Shown here one piece after another: positions 8,962-18,158 of a stretch of 64,000 bases of DNA; within the stretch, counting starts at the first letter, position 1; each line of letters begins with the position of its first letter. The stretch spans positions 17,768 to 81,767 of the forward strand of contig CAZLQZ010000005.1 of NCBI GenBank assembly GCA_964561995.1, given 5' to 3'. A program made the translations under genes and the position numbers. The notes beneath the pieces are model-generated. The model was not told the origin of the DNA. It saw only the letters and a list, made by a program, of their open reading frames with translations, and ran no database searches. Source of the stretch: JABIAG01 sp964561995 (GTDB lineage: Archaea > Nanobdellota > Nanobdellia > Woesearchaeales > JABIAG01).

Positions 8962-9183
8962 ATGAAGAAAACTTATGAAGAAATTAGAAGAAACGTTTTA
9001 CTTTCATTATTTAATGGGAAAAAAACTATTAATGAAATTTCGAGGGATTCTGGTGTTAATTGGAAAACAGTACAAAGACATTTAACTTATTTAAAGGGAA
9101 TAGAGCTTGTAAGTGAAGTTTTTTCTTCACCATATGTTAGAATTTTTGATCTAACTGAAAAAGCCAGGGAAAAAATAATTTGA
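8962..9183 (+). CDS. Small winged-helix transcriptional regulator
   Basis: A 73-aa protein made almost wholly of one winged helix-turn-helix: a first helix (EEIRRNVLLSLF), a turn with INEISRDSGV, a recognition helix (NWKTVQRHLTYL) and a short wing ending in a Leu/Thr/Glu-rich helix. The ATG at 8962 follows the strong ribosome site GGGGGAAGGTG; a GTG at 8956 is inside that site and is rejected. The stop overlaps the TTG start of the glycosyltransferase, so the two are translationally coupled and the protein is probably the local regulator of the polysaccharide operon. Ligand and operator are unknown. Confidence 0.85.
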   Translation: MKKTYEEIRRNVLLSLFNGKKTINEISRDSGVNWKTVQRHLTYLKGIELVSEVFSSPYVRIFDLTEKAREKII

Positions 9184-10382
9184 AAGTGCTAATGTTTGGA
9201 TGGGAATTTCCACCAATGAAGTCAGGTGGTTTAGGAACAGCTTGTTATGATTTATGTAGAGGATTGTATAAAGAAGGAATAGAGGTCACTTTTGTAGTTC
9301 CAAAACTTCCAAAAGATAGTAAAAGTGAATTTGTAAAATTAATGGGTGCTAATCAGCATGTTAAATTTCAAGAAGTAGATTCAATTATTACTCCTTATAT
9401 GAATACTAAAGAATATTTAGAAGTTTATGAACATTTAGATGAAAATATGAAAGAAAATTATGGTAAAACTTTATTTTCTGAAGTTCACAGATATACAAAA
9501 GCTGCTGATTTAATAACTAAAAGATCAGATTTTGATGTTATTCATGTTCACGATTGGATGACCTATAAGGCAGGAATTGTTGCAAAAGAAATTTCAGGTA
9601 AACCAATTGTTGCTCATATTCACGCTACTGAATTTGATAGAACTGGCGGAAATCCAAATCAAGCAATTTCACAAATTGAATATGAAGGATTAAAAGCTGC
9701 TGATTTAATAATTGCAAATTCAAATTATACAAAAAATAATGTAATTAAAGTATATAATATTAATCCAGATAAAATTAAAGTTGTTCATTGGGGAATTGAT
9801 GAAAATAATCCAGCATATAATACTAATGAAGTATCTCCATTTAAAGATGAAAAAACAGTATTATTTTTAGGAAGAGTGACATTACAAAAAGGACCAGAAT
9901 ATTTTGTAAAAGCAGCCGAAAATGTAATAAAATATGTTCCTAATGTTAAATTTATATTTGCTGGCAGCGGAGATATGTTTCCAAGAATAGTTAATGAAGT
10001 AGCAGACAGGAATTTATCAGATAAGTTTGTTTTTACAGGTTTTTTAAAAGGAGATGATGTTCATAGAGCATTTCAAATGGCCGATCTTTATGTAATGCCT
10101 TCTGTCTCTGAACCATTCGGTCTTGTTGCCTTAGAATCATTGAAAAATAACACCCCTATTTTAATTTCTAAACAATCAGGAGTTTCAGAAGTTGTAACTA
10201 ATGCTTTTAAAGTTGATTTTTGGGACGTAGAAGAGATGACTAATAAAATTGTTTCATTTCTTTCATATCCTTCATTAAGTTATGAACTTAAAAAAAATGG
10301 TTTTGAAGAATCTAAAAAATTTAATTTAGCAGAACCTGCAAAAAAATGCATTGACTGTTATAATGAGGTGATAGAATGGTAG
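9180..10382 (+). CDS. Glycosyltransferase family 4 (glycogen/starch synthase-like)
   Basis: A 400-aa GT-B fold enzyme. The N-terminal domain opens with KVLMFGWEFPPMKSGGLG, the donor-side glycine loop typical of GT4/GT5 enzymes, and includes HVHDWMT. The C-terminal domain has LGRVTLQKGPEYF and the EPFGLVALES motif with the two nucleotide-sugar-binding glutamates. It should transfer glucose or another sugar from a nucleotide sugar. Sitting between a regulator and a GH57 enzyme, a role in alpha-glucan synthesis or branching is likely. The start is TTG overlapping the upstream stop; the gene overlaps the next by 7 nt. Acceptor and donor are not fixed by sequence. Confidence 0.92.
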   Translation: MKVLMFGWEFPPMKSGGLGTACYDLCRGLYKEGIEVTFVVPKLPKDSKSEFVKLMGANQHVKFQEVDSIITPYMNTKEYLEVYEHLDENMKENYGKTLFSEVHRYTKAADLITKRSDFDVIHVHDWMTYKAGIVAKEISGKPIVAHIHATEFDRTGGNPNQAISQIEYEGLKAADLIIANSNYTKNNVIKVYNINPDKIKVVHWGIDENNPAYNTNEVSPFKDEKTVLFLGRVTLQKGPEYFVKAAENVIKYVPNVKFIFAGSGDMFPRIVNEVADRNLSDKFVFTGFLKGDDVHRAFQMADLYVMPSVSEPFGLVALESLKNNTPILISKQSGVSEVVTNAFKVDFWDVEEMTNKIVSFLSYPSLSYELKKNGFEESKKFNLAEPAKKCIDCYNEVIEW

Positions 10383-11593
10383 ATGTTTGTTTTTATTTTC
10401 AAGTTCATCAACCATGGAGAATGAAAAAATATAATATTTTCCAAATAGGTAATGATTCAAATTATTTTGACGAACAAAAAAATAAAGAAATAATGGAAAA
10501 AGTTACAAAAAAATGTTACTTACCAACAAATAAATTAATGTTAAATTTATTAGATAAACATCCTGAATTTAAAATTTCTTATTCAATTTCAGGAACTGCA
10601 CTAGATCAATTTGAAAAATACAGCCCAGAAGTATTAGACTCATTTAAAGAATTAACTAAAACCAAACAAGTTGAATTTCTAGATGAAACTTACTACCATA
10701 GTTTAGCATTTTTATATTCAAAAACTGAATTTCTTGAACAAGTTGAAAAACATAAAAATAAAATTAAAAAATTATTCAATTATACTCCTAAAGTATTTAG
10801 AAATACTGAATTAATTTATAATAATGAAATTGGACAATACATTGAAAGAATGGGTTATAAAGGAATTTTAGCAGAGGGAGCAGACCACATTTTAAATTGG
10901 AAAAGTCCGAATTTCATATACAAACCAAAAGGATGTAATAAAACAAAATTACTATTAAAAAATTATAAATTAAGTGATGATATTGCATTTAGATTTTCAG
11001 AAAGAAGCTGGAATGAATGGCCACTTACAACTGAGAAATTTGGCAAATGGGCTAACCAAATTAATGGTAATGGTGTTTGTCTTAATTTATTTATGGATTA
11101 TGAAACCTTTGGAGAACATCAGTGGGAAGATACAGGAATATTTAATTTCATGAAAAAACTCCCTGAACAAATGTTAAAACACCCCGATAATAATTTTAAA
11201 ACACCTTCCGAATTAATTGATAAACATGAAGCAGTCGATGAATTAGATGTCCCAAATTTAATGAGTTGGGCAGATGCTGAAAGAGATGTTTCTGCATGGC
11301 TAGGCAATAAGATGCAAAAATCTGCTATTGCAAGACTTTATGCAATTGAAGATCAAGTTAAAAAATCTGGCAACCCAGAATTATTAGATACTTGGAGAAA
11401 ATTAACAACGTCAGACCATTTTTACTATATGTGTACTAAATTTTTTTCAGACGGAGACGTTCATAAATATTTCAATCCTTATGACAGTCCATACGATTCA
11501 TTCATTAATTTTATGAATATTTTAAACGATATGACAATAAGATTGAAAACATCAGATTCCTTACAATTTAGCTTACAAAAAGCTAGAATATAA
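10376..11593 (+). CDS. Glycoside hydrolase family 57 (alpha-amylase/glucanotransferase-like)
   Basis: A 405-aa GH57 catalytic domain. Conserved regions visible in order are FQVHQPW (H11), VEFLDETYYHSLA (about 99-111), FRNTELIYN, whose Glu (E145) fits the nucleophile position, and LFMDYETFGEHQ, whose Asp (D241) fits the acid/base. Family members hydrolyse or rearrange alpha-1,4 glucans. The partners here (GT4, GT3 glycogen synthase, debranching-type glucosidase) point to intracellular storage-glucan turnover. There is no signal peptide, consistent with a cytoplasmic enzyme. It overlaps the upstream glycosyltransferase by 7 nt. Amylase versus transferase activity cannot be decided from sequence alone. 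Confidence 0.93.
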   Translation: MVDVCFYFQVHQPWRMKKYNIFQIGNDSNYFDEQKNKEIMEKVTKKCYLPTNKLMLNLLDKHPEFKISYSISGTALDQFEKYSPEVLDSFKELTKTKQVEFLDETYYHSLAFLYSKTEFLEQVEKHKNKIKKLFNYTPKVFRNTELIYNNEIGQYIERMGYKGILAEGADHILNWKSPNFIYKPKGCNKTKLLLKNYKLSDDIAFRFSERSWNEWPLTTEKFGKWANQINGNGVCLNLFMDYETFGEHQWEDTGIFNFMKKLPEQMLKHPDNNFKTPSELIDKHEAVDELDVPNLMSWADAERDVSAWLGNKMQKSAIARLYAIEDQVKKSGNPELLDTWRKLTTSDHFYYMCTKFFSDGDVHKYFNPYDSPYDSFINFMNILNDMTIRLKTSDSLQFSLQKARI

Positions 11594-11622
11594 TTTAAAG
11601 GTTCAAAAAAGAGGTGAAGTAA

Positions 11623-12054
11623 ATGGCTAAGAAAAAAATAGTTAAAAAAACAGCAAAAAAAGTTACTAAAAAAGTAGCAAGTAAGCCTGTTAAAAAGGCT
11701 ACTAAAAAAAAGAACATAAAAAAAGCAAAACCAAAAACAACAATAAAAATTAGTGTTTCAAAAAAAATTTTAGAAGAAGCACCTGAAGAATTTGCTTTTG
11801 TTTTAAACGACGGTAGAAAATTAAAAAGCGTACAAGAATTGACAAATTCATTAGAAACAATGAGTGATGACTTATTCAACTACCACGTAACTGATATAAA
11901 AAATGATTTTGCAAATTGGATTGATGATATCTTTAATGAATCTAAACTTGCAGAAGAAATGAAAAAAACAAAAAGCAGAATTGAAACAAGAATTAAACTA
12001 TTACAAAAACTTGTAGATGAAGTTATCGCAGAAAGCAAACCTAAAAAGAAATGA
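11623..12054 (+). CDS. Small protein with Lys-rich tail, polysaccharide operon
   Basis: A 143-aa protein. The first 45 residues are Lys/Ala/Thr-rich and histone-tail-like. The rest is a helical domain with FVLNDGRKLKSVQEL and FNYHVTDIKNDFANWI, resembling the small DUF5752-type domain that I associate with archaeal glycogen loci; this match is from memory and moderate. It has its own ribosome site (GAGGTGA before the ATG at 11623), and its stop overlaps the ATG of glycogen synthase (ATGA), implying coupled translation and perhaps a shared complex. A nucleic-acid or polyanion-binding tail is inferred from charge only. Confidence 0.75.
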   Translation: MAKKKIVKKTAKKVTKKVASKPVKKATKKKNIKKAKPKTTIKISVSKKILEEAPEEFAFVLNDGRKLKSVQELTNSLETMSDDLFNYHVTDIKNDFANWIDDIFNESKLAEEMKKTKSRIETRIKLLQKLVDEVIAESKPKKK

Positions 12055-13838
12055 GCGATATTGAGAAAAAAGCTGAACTTCTCTTTGAAGTAAGCTGGGA
12101 AGTTTGTAATAAAGTAGGTGGTATTAATACTGTTATTAAATCAAAAACCAGTAAAATACTTGAAAGCTATAATGACCATGATTATATAGCCGTCGGACCA
12201 TATTTTCATGATAAAGCAACAGAAGAATTTGAAGAAGTTCCTACTCCAAAAGAATTTGAAAAAAAATGTAAGGAATTAGAAACAGAAGGAATACAAATTC
12301 ATTTTGGAAAATGGTTAATAAAAGGAAGTCCATTTACAATATTAATAGATTTTAATAACTACTGGTACAAACTTAACGAAATCAAACAAAAATTATGGGA
12401 AAACTTTTCAATTAGTTCAATACGTTCAGGATATGATTATGATGAACCTTTAGTATGGAGTTATGCAGTTGGAAGAGTTATTCAATGTTTAGCCAACAAT
12501 AAAAAAACTGTTGTTCAATGTCACGAATGGTTAAGTGGAGTTACTTTACTTTACCTCAAAATAAACAAAGTAAAAATATCAACTGTTTTCACCACACATG
12601 CAACTATTCTTGGTAGAACACTTTCTTCCAACAATGTTAACTTATATGCAGTATTAGACAAAATCAATCCAGATCAAGAAGCCTACAAATATAATATTGA
12701 AGCAAAACATTCTGTTGAAAAACAATCAGCAATAAATTCAGATATTTTCACTACAGTTTCAGAAATAACAGGAATTGAAGCTGAAAAATTACTTGGAAGA
12801 AAACCAGACGTGATACTTCCTAATGGACTTGATATTCAAAAATTTCCAACTTTTGAAGAATTATCTGTTCAACATAATATTTTTAAAAATAAAATAAAAG
12901 AATTTCTAAAATATTACTTTTTCCCGTATTATCCTTTAGATTTAGATAATACTTTAATTTATTTCTTAGCAGGAAGATATGAATATAGAGATAAAGGAAT
13001 TGATGTTTTTATCAATTCATTATCTAAACTAAATGCTATGATGAAAAAATCTAAATCTAAAAAAAATATTGTTGCATTTATTTGGGTGCCTGCTAATGCT
13101 CAATCAATTGACCCACATCTATTACAAAATAAAGCAATTTATGATGAAATTCAACATTCAATTAATGACAACAATACTTCAATAAAAAATAAAATAATGA
13201 ACAATTTATTGTCTAATAAAAATATTAATGAAAAATCAATATTTAGTGAAAGTTTTTTATTTGAGACTAAAAAAAGATTAAAAAGATTCAAAAAAGTAGG
13301 CACACCAGAATTATCGACACACCATTTATATGATAAAAATGATCAAATAGTTAAAACATTATATTCGTCAGGATTAGATAATATGGAAGACGACCCTGTT
13401 AAAGTAATATTTTATCCAATTTACTTAACTGGAAGTGACGGATTATTAGATTTAACATATTATGAATGTATGCAGGGGTCTCATCTTGGTGTTTTTCCTT
13501 CATTCTATGAACCTTGGGGTTATACACCATTAGAAGCAGCAGCATTAGGCGTTAGTTCTGTGACTACAGATTTGGCTGGTTTTGGAAGACATATTTACAA
13601 AGAATGTGTTGATAAAGAAATACCAGGAGTCTTTGTTTTAAAAAGAGACAAAAAAACAGACCAACAAATTACCGATTCATTAGCTAAATTCATGTTTAAA
13701 TTTAGTAAATTCTCAAAGCAAGATAGAGTTAAAAATAAATTAATTGCAAGAAACATGGCAGCAAAAGCAGATTGGAAATTTTTAATTGATAACTACATTA
13801 TTGCTCACAATAAAGCATTCGACAAAACATACAAATAA
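12051..13838 (+). CDS. Glycogen synthase, eukaryotic-like GT3 type
   Basis: A 595-aa enzyme that elongates alpha-1,4-glucan from a nucleotide-glucose. The N-terminus has EVSWEVCNKVGGINTVI, and the C-terminal half has FPSFYEPWGYTPLEAAALG followed by SSVTTDLAGFG. Both are hallmarks of the GT3 family (yeast/animal glycogen synthase) rather than bacterial GT5. An Arg in AGRYEYRDKGID marks the second Rossmann domain. The length is close to the usual GT3 catalytic core, without the long regulatory tails of animal enzymes. It overlaps the preceding gene by 4 nt and is followed 5 nt later by the debranching-type gene. Confidence 0.95.
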   Translation: MSDIEKKAELLFEVSWEVCNKVGGINTVIKSKTSKILESYNDHDYIAVGPYFHDKATEEFEEVPTPKEFEKKCKELETEGIQIHFGKWLIKGSPFTILIDFNNYWYKLNEIKQKLWENFSISSIRSGYDYDEPLVWSYAVGRVIQCLANNKKTVVQCHEWLSGVTLLYLKINKVKISTVFTTHATILGRTLSSNNVNLYAVLDKINPDQEAYKYNIEAKHSVEKQSAINSDIFTTVSEITGIEAEKLLGRKPDVILPNGLDIQKFPTFEELSVQHNIFKNKIKEFLKYYFFPYYPLDLDNTLIYFLAGRYEYRDKGIDVFINSLSKLNAMMKKSKSKKNIVAFIWVPANAQSIDPHLLQNKAIYDEIQHSINDNNTSIKNKIMNNLLSNKNINEKSIFSESFLFETKKRLKRFKKVGTPELSTHHLYDKNDQIVKTLYSSGLDNMEDDPVKVIFYPIYLTGSDGLLDLTYYECMQGSHLGVFPSFYEPWGYTPLEAAALGVSSVTTDLAGFGRHIYKECVDKEIPGVFVLKRDKKTDQQITDSLAKFMFKFSKFSKQDRVKNKLIARNMAAKADWKFLIDNYIIAHNKAFDKTYK

Positions 13839-13843
13839 AAAAA

Positions 13844-15544
13844 ATGAAAATAATTCATAAAGTCGGTAAATTTGAACTAAAAAAAGAATCTGAAGGAAAC
13901 TTATTATTAAGTAATTCAAAAAAAGGGTTTTTAAATTTAGGTTGTGCAAATTCCAAATATCAAGGTTTATTTTTTTTTGATGAAGAAGTTTACAAAATTT
14001 TAGAAGAAATTAAAATTGACGGAGAAGTTAAAGAAATTACAAATGAAATATTCAAAGTTAAAAGAAATAAAAGTGCCACAGAAAGTTACTTTTTACCCAA
14101 AAACTTCAATTCATTAGTTTATGAGTTATCATCAATAAAAGAGGCCGAATTAATTTTCGACATTAGAAAAGCCTACGAGATGAATGAATTTGGAAGAGAT
14201 TACAAAATATCTAAAAACAATAATAAGATAATTGTTGAATGCAATGGAATGTTTGTAGTAATTGGAAATGTTAAAAATTTTATTAAAAATGAAAAATGGA
14301 TAAAATATACTTATTCCCAAGATCAAAAAAGAAACTCAAAACCCTACGCATGGTATGTTTTTTCTGCATTAAAAGTTAAAACAAAAAAATTAGTAATTAC
14401 AGCATATAAAAATAAAGAAAAAGCAATTAATGAAAATAATTTAGTATTAAAAACTCTTAATAAAATTAAAAAAAATGAAGAATCATCCATCAAAATATTA
14501 AATAAAACTAAAAAAAATACAGCATATAATTTGGCAGTGAATTCTCTTAATAATTTATTAATTGAAGAAGGAATTTTAGCAGGACTGCCTTGGTTTTTTC
14601 AAATATGGACCAGAGATGAAATGATTTCATTAAAAGCTTTGACTCAAATTGGTGAAGAACAATACGCAAAAAAAATCTTAATGAAAAGATTAACAATGAT
14701 TAATGATAATGGTCGTCTTCCCAATAGAATTCCACATGCAAATTTAGACTCGGCAGATTCAATAGGATGGATGTTTTTAAGATTTAATGATGTATTAAAA
14801 TTAATGAATAAAAAAGAAAAAAACTTACTTGAAATAAAAATAAAACAAACTATTGAAATATTAATTAACAAGTATAATAAAAATGGATTTTTTGTAAATG
14901 ATAAAAAAGAAACATGGATGGACACAGATTATGGTGATGACTTTAGGAAAGGAAGCAGAATAGAAATTCAAGCTTTGATGATTGCAATTTATGAACTGGC
15001 TTTCAAATTAACTAAACAAGTAATATATCAAAAATTAAGAAATAGTTTAATTACAAATGTACGAAATAAAATGTTTCATAACGGCTATTTAAAAGACGGA
15101 GTAGATGATTCAATAATTAGACCAAACATATTTATTGCTTATTATGTTTGTCCTATGCTTCTTTCTAAAAAAGAATGGGAAAAATGTTTTAAAATAAGTT
15201 TAGAAAAGTTATGGTTAGAGTGGGGTGGCATTTCTACAATTGATAAAAAGCATCCTCTTTTTACTTTAAACTATACTGGTGAAAATAATCAATCTTATCA
15301 TCGTGGCGATGCATGGTATTGGTTAAATAACATGGCAGCTATTTGTTTAAACAGAGTAAATAAAAAGAAATTTAAAAAATATATTAATAAAATTTATTCT
15401 GCATCAGAAAAGGACATTTTATGGCAAGGTGCAATCGGTTCTAGTTCTGAAATAAGTTCAGCATTTCATCAAACTTCAGATGGTTGTTTGAACCAAGCAT
15501 GGAGTAATGCTATGTTTATAGAATTATTTAATGAGTTAAAATAA
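13844..15544 (+). CDS. Amylo-alpha-1,6-glucosidase (glycogen debranching family)
   Basis: A 566-aa protein with an N-terminal beta-rich region (about 1-210) and a C-terminal (alpha/alpha)6 barrel. The barrel opens with GLPWFFQIWTRDE (W255, D258) and contains TWMDTDYG and YHRGDAWYWLNN, motifs of the archaeal glycogen-debranching glucosidase family that removes alpha-1,6 branch glucose. It is the last gene of the polysaccharide operon and completes a synthesis-and-degradation set with GT3, GT4 and GH57. The stop codon directly abuts the stop of the convergent HD-domain gene, leaving no terminator space between them. Confidence 0.92.
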   Translation: MKIIHKVGKFELKKESEGNLLLSNSKKGFLNLGCANSKYQGLFFFDEEVYKILEEIKIDGEVKEITNEIFKVKRNKSATESYFLPKNFNSLVYELSSIKEAELIFDIRKAYEMNEFGRDYKISKNNNKIIVECNGMFVVIGNVKNFIKNEKWIKYTYSQDQKRNSKPYAWYVFSALKVKTKKLVITAYKNKEKAINENNLVLKTLNKIKKNEESSIKILNKTKKNTAYNLAVNSLNNLLIEEGILAGLPWFFQIWTRDEMISLKALTQIGEEQYAKKILMKRLTMINDNGRLPNRIPHANLDSADSIGWMFLRFNDVLKLMNKKEKNLLEIKIKQTIEILINKYNKNGFFVNDKKETWMDTDYGDDFRKGSRIEIQALMIAIYELAFKLTKQVIYQKLRNSLITNVRNKMFHNGYLKDGVDDSIIRPNIFIAYYVCPMLLSKKEWEKCFKISLEKLWLEWGGISTIDKKHPLFTLNYTGENNQSYHRGDAWYWLNNMAAICLNRVNKKKFKKYINKIYSASEKDILWQGAIGSSSEISSAFHQTSDGCLNQAWSNAMFIELFNELK

Positions 15545-16231
15545 TTAAAATACATCAGATTCAATATCTTTTGCCATCTCTTTAATCATATTTTTTTCAA
15601 GTTCAATTTCTTTTTTAGCAATTTCCTTAGATACATCAAGATTTATTTCATTTAAATCTGAAACCCTAACGCCTTTATGAGAAGTAATGAATTTAATTGT
15701 ATGAACAGTTGATCTATTAAATTTCCCACCATATAAAAAAGGCCTAATAAAACCTGCAAAACCAACATCAGCTAACAAATCAGCATCTTGAAGAATTTTT
15801 AATTCAATTGTTTTATCTTTCAGATTCATTCTTTTATCATGATTTTTAATTAAATAACATACTTCTTCAATAAAACCATCAGAATGTCCTTTTTTATTAA
15901 GATAAGGCTTTACTATTTCTAAACTTAATTCAGGATGTTTTTTCCACTCATCAACATATTGATTTTTTTTCTTTACACCTTCAACATCAAAAACCTTAGC
16001 AACATTAAGTTTAATTTTTCCAATGTCATGTAATAAAGCTGCAACAAGAAGTTGTTGTTTTTTAACTGGAACATCAATTAATTTAATTATATCCTTACAG
16101 GTTTCATATACTCTTAATGAAAAAAAAGATTCATCAAAAGGTCCAGAATTAAAATAATCAGTTTCAAAATATTTTTGTTCTATAAATTTATAAATTTCTT
16201 TATAATTAGGATTTTCATCAATTGAATTCAT
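15545..16231 (-). CDS. HD-domain phosphohydrolase
   Basis: A 228-aa HD-superfamily metal-dependent phosphohydrolase. The HD pair is in LLHDIGK (H68, D69), a further conserved His/Asp lies in KNHDKR, and the last metal Asp is in LQDADLLADVG. Substrates in this superfamily are usually nucleotides or phosphate esters. It follows the NAD kinase gene, but a TATA-like box (TTTTATATG, near 16252-16258) is about 25 nt upstream of its ATG, so it can also be transcribed on its own. A role in NAD or nucleotide turnover is only suggested by position. Confidence 0.88.
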   Translation of the reverse strand: MNSIDENPNYKEIYKFIEQKYFETDYFNSGPFDESFFSLRVYETCKDIIKLIDVPVKKQQLLVAALLHDIGKIKLNVAKVFDVEGVKKKNQYVDEWKKHPELSLEIVKPYLNKKGHSDGFIEEVCYLIKNHDKRMNLKDKTIELKILQDADLLADVGFAGFIRPFLYGGKFNRSTVHTIKFITSHKGVRVSDLNEINLDVSKEIAKKEIELEKNMIKEMAKDIESDVF

Positions 16232-16276
16232 ATTTTATTTTAAAAAAAAATCATATAAAAAACTTTCGAATTATTT

Positions 16277-17113
16277 TCAATACGATAAATGTAATTTTCT
16301 TTTACCACATAAATCACCAACTAAATTTAATGGTTCAACCATCTTAATTTCTAACTCTTGACCTAATCCACATTCATAACTTAAATGAGGACCATCAATG
16401 TAAATTTTTCCTTGTCTAGTAAAAGACTTAACACCTAAATGATTATTAAACAAATGTTTTGCATTTCTCTGCCCCATCAGTTTATATTGAAAACAATTCA
16501 AATTCAAATCAAAAATATAACCATTTTCACTCCACATCCAAGCAGTAGATCCGGCAGAAGTTGAAACTAACAAACCACAATTTTTATATTTCTTTTTGTT
16601 CATTTTAAAACTAGTAGTTGCTGCAGGATTTTGATGACAATATCTTAAATCATTCAAAACAAGTTCAGGAATAATTTTATCATCAATACTAACTTCTAAT
16701 CTTTTTAACTTTGTTTTCGGATAATCATCTAAACCTTCTAACACATGCTTAACATCAACCATGTCACAACAGCATAAAAATCCCACACTTGTTCCGGGAT
16801 CTGAATTATAACCCAAAACAGGAACATCTTTAAGATAATGTGAAACTTCTAAAACGGTTCCATCACCACCAACTGCAATTACAAGATCTTTATTTTCAAC
16901 TGGTTTTAAATCAGCTCTGTAAATTACATCAAAGTCAAAATTCATTTTATATATAGTATCGAGCAAATAAGCCAATGAATCATTTTGTCTAAAATGACTT
17001 TTTTTCATAACACTAACACTTTGATCTTGTGCCATGAATTGTCTAATTTTTTCATCTTTTGAATCACGATAAAGTTCATATTTGCTTTTTTTATATACAA
17101 CTAGTACATTCAT
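16277..17113 (-). CDS. nadK: NAD kinase
   Basis: A 278-aa ATP-NAD kinase that makes NADP. The diagnostic GGDG motif is at residues 82-85 (AVGGDGTVLEVS), followed by the region with TSAGSTAW that binds NAD in this family. Length is normal. It is the last biosynthetic step encoded in the NAD salvage cluster, 25 nt downstream of the NMN adenylyltransferase fusion. Sequence around the C-terminus (YIDGPHLSYECG) is compatible with the beta-sandwich domain. No fusion or truncation is seen. Confidence 0.93.
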   Translation of the reverse strand: MNVLVVYKKSKYELYRDSKDEKIRQFMAQDQSVSVMKKSHFRQNDSLAYLLDTIYKMNFDFDVIYRADLKPVENKDLVIAVGGDGTVLEVSHYLKDVPVLGYNSDPGTSVGFLCCCDMVDVKHVLEGLDDYPKTKLKRLEVSIDDKIIPELVLNDLRYCHQNPAATTSFKMNKKKYKNCGLLVSTSAGSTAWMWSENGYIFDLNLNCFQYKLMGQRNAKHLFNNHLGVKSFTRQGKIYIDGPHLSYECGLGQELEIKMVEPLNLVGDLCGKRKLHLSY

Positions 17114-17138
17114 TTTAATTGGTAATGCAATTTAATTT

Positions 17139-18158
17139 TTAAAGACTTTGCAAATTTAACCTCCTTATGTATTCATTTTGAAGCAATGAAACAGTTTTTG
17201 ACCCTTGAATTAATCCATTTAAAACCATTCCATAAGCATCATTGAAAGGAATTTTTACAACATCTATCTTTTCATCATCTTCTAAACGTTGCTGAGTTTT
17301 TACATGATTTCCAGATGCATAAAATAAATCTACCATTTCAGTATCATGACCACCCGAAGATTCTATTGTTAAAAAATAATGCACTTGAGAAGTATTAATT
17401 TGAATACCACATTCTTCTTCTAAACCTTCCACAATAACTTGTAATGAACTTTTTCCTTCTTTATCCATTGTTTCCGCAGGCAATTCTAAAATAGTTCTAT
17501 CTAACGCAACTCGGTATTGTTTAGTAAACCAAACATTATCTTCTAAATCAATGTACATTATAGCACAAGCATTTTTACTTACAACAACATCCCAATCCTT
17601 CCCATCATAAGGACGTTGAACTACTTTTATATGTCCATTATATATTGGTTTATCATCATTATTTTCTTCAATAATACTTCTAACTTTTTCTTCACCAATT
17701 TTATCAACTAAATTTATTGATGATTCTGGAAGATATTGTTTCCAAGGTTTTTTTTCTTTTATTGCATTTCTAACAATACTAGCATGCAAGTTTACATTTT
17801 CTTTTAAAGTAACACACTCATAGTCCGGAAAACAAACCACAGTATTTGGATTTCCAGATATTAAAATAATATTATCTTTATTAACTGAAGTCATATTTTC
17901 AACATGCTGAGCATAATTTTTAGGAGAGTTAATATCTGGAATTCTATATATTTCTGTAGGTGTTGAAATATTTTCAAGTATAGGCAACCACATTTCTCTA
18001 ACTTCATCATAAAAAAAAGGATTTTTTGGTGTTCTTCCGTCAAGATTTGATCCAATACCTAAAACGATTTCATCCAAACCTAATTTATCAACTTGTTGCA
18101 TTAAATCAACGTGTCCGTTATGAACAGGTTGAAACCTTCCTATAAGTAATCCTTTCAT
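17139..18158 (-). CDS. nadM: NMN/NaMN adenylyltransferase fused to a Nudix domain
   Basis: A 339-aa two-domain protein. Residues about 1-170 are archaeal-type NMN adenylyltransferase, with GRFQPVHNGH at 7-16 (nucleotide-binding H/xGH motif) and ISGNPNT near 100; it forms NaAD or NAD from the mononucleotide and ATP. Residues about 175-339 are a Nudix fold resembling ADP-ribose pyrophosphatases. The Nudix box is degenerate: ELPAE where ELPAG is usual, and EGLEEECGI at 244-252 in place of REUxEExGU, so the conserved Arg and first Glu of the helix are lost. NadM-Nudix fusions are known in some bacteria. It overlaps nadE by 4 nt. Confidence 0.92.
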   Translation of the reverse strand: MKGLLIGRFQPVHNGHVDLMQQVDKLGLDEIVLGIGSNLDGRTPKNPFFYDEVREMWLPILENISTPTEIYRIPDINSPKNYAQHVENMTSVNKDNIILISGNPNTVVCFPDYECVTLKENVNLHASIVRNAIKEKKPWKQYLPESSINLVDKIGEEKVRSIIEENNDDKPIYNGHIKVVQRPYDGKDWDVVVSKNACAIMYIDLEDNVWFTKQYRVALDRTILELPAETMDKEGKSSLQVIVEGLEEECGIQINTSQVHYFLTIESSGGHDTEMVDLFYASGNHVKTQQRLEDDEKIDVVKIPFNDAYGMVLNGLIQGSKTVSLLQNEYIRRLNLQSL

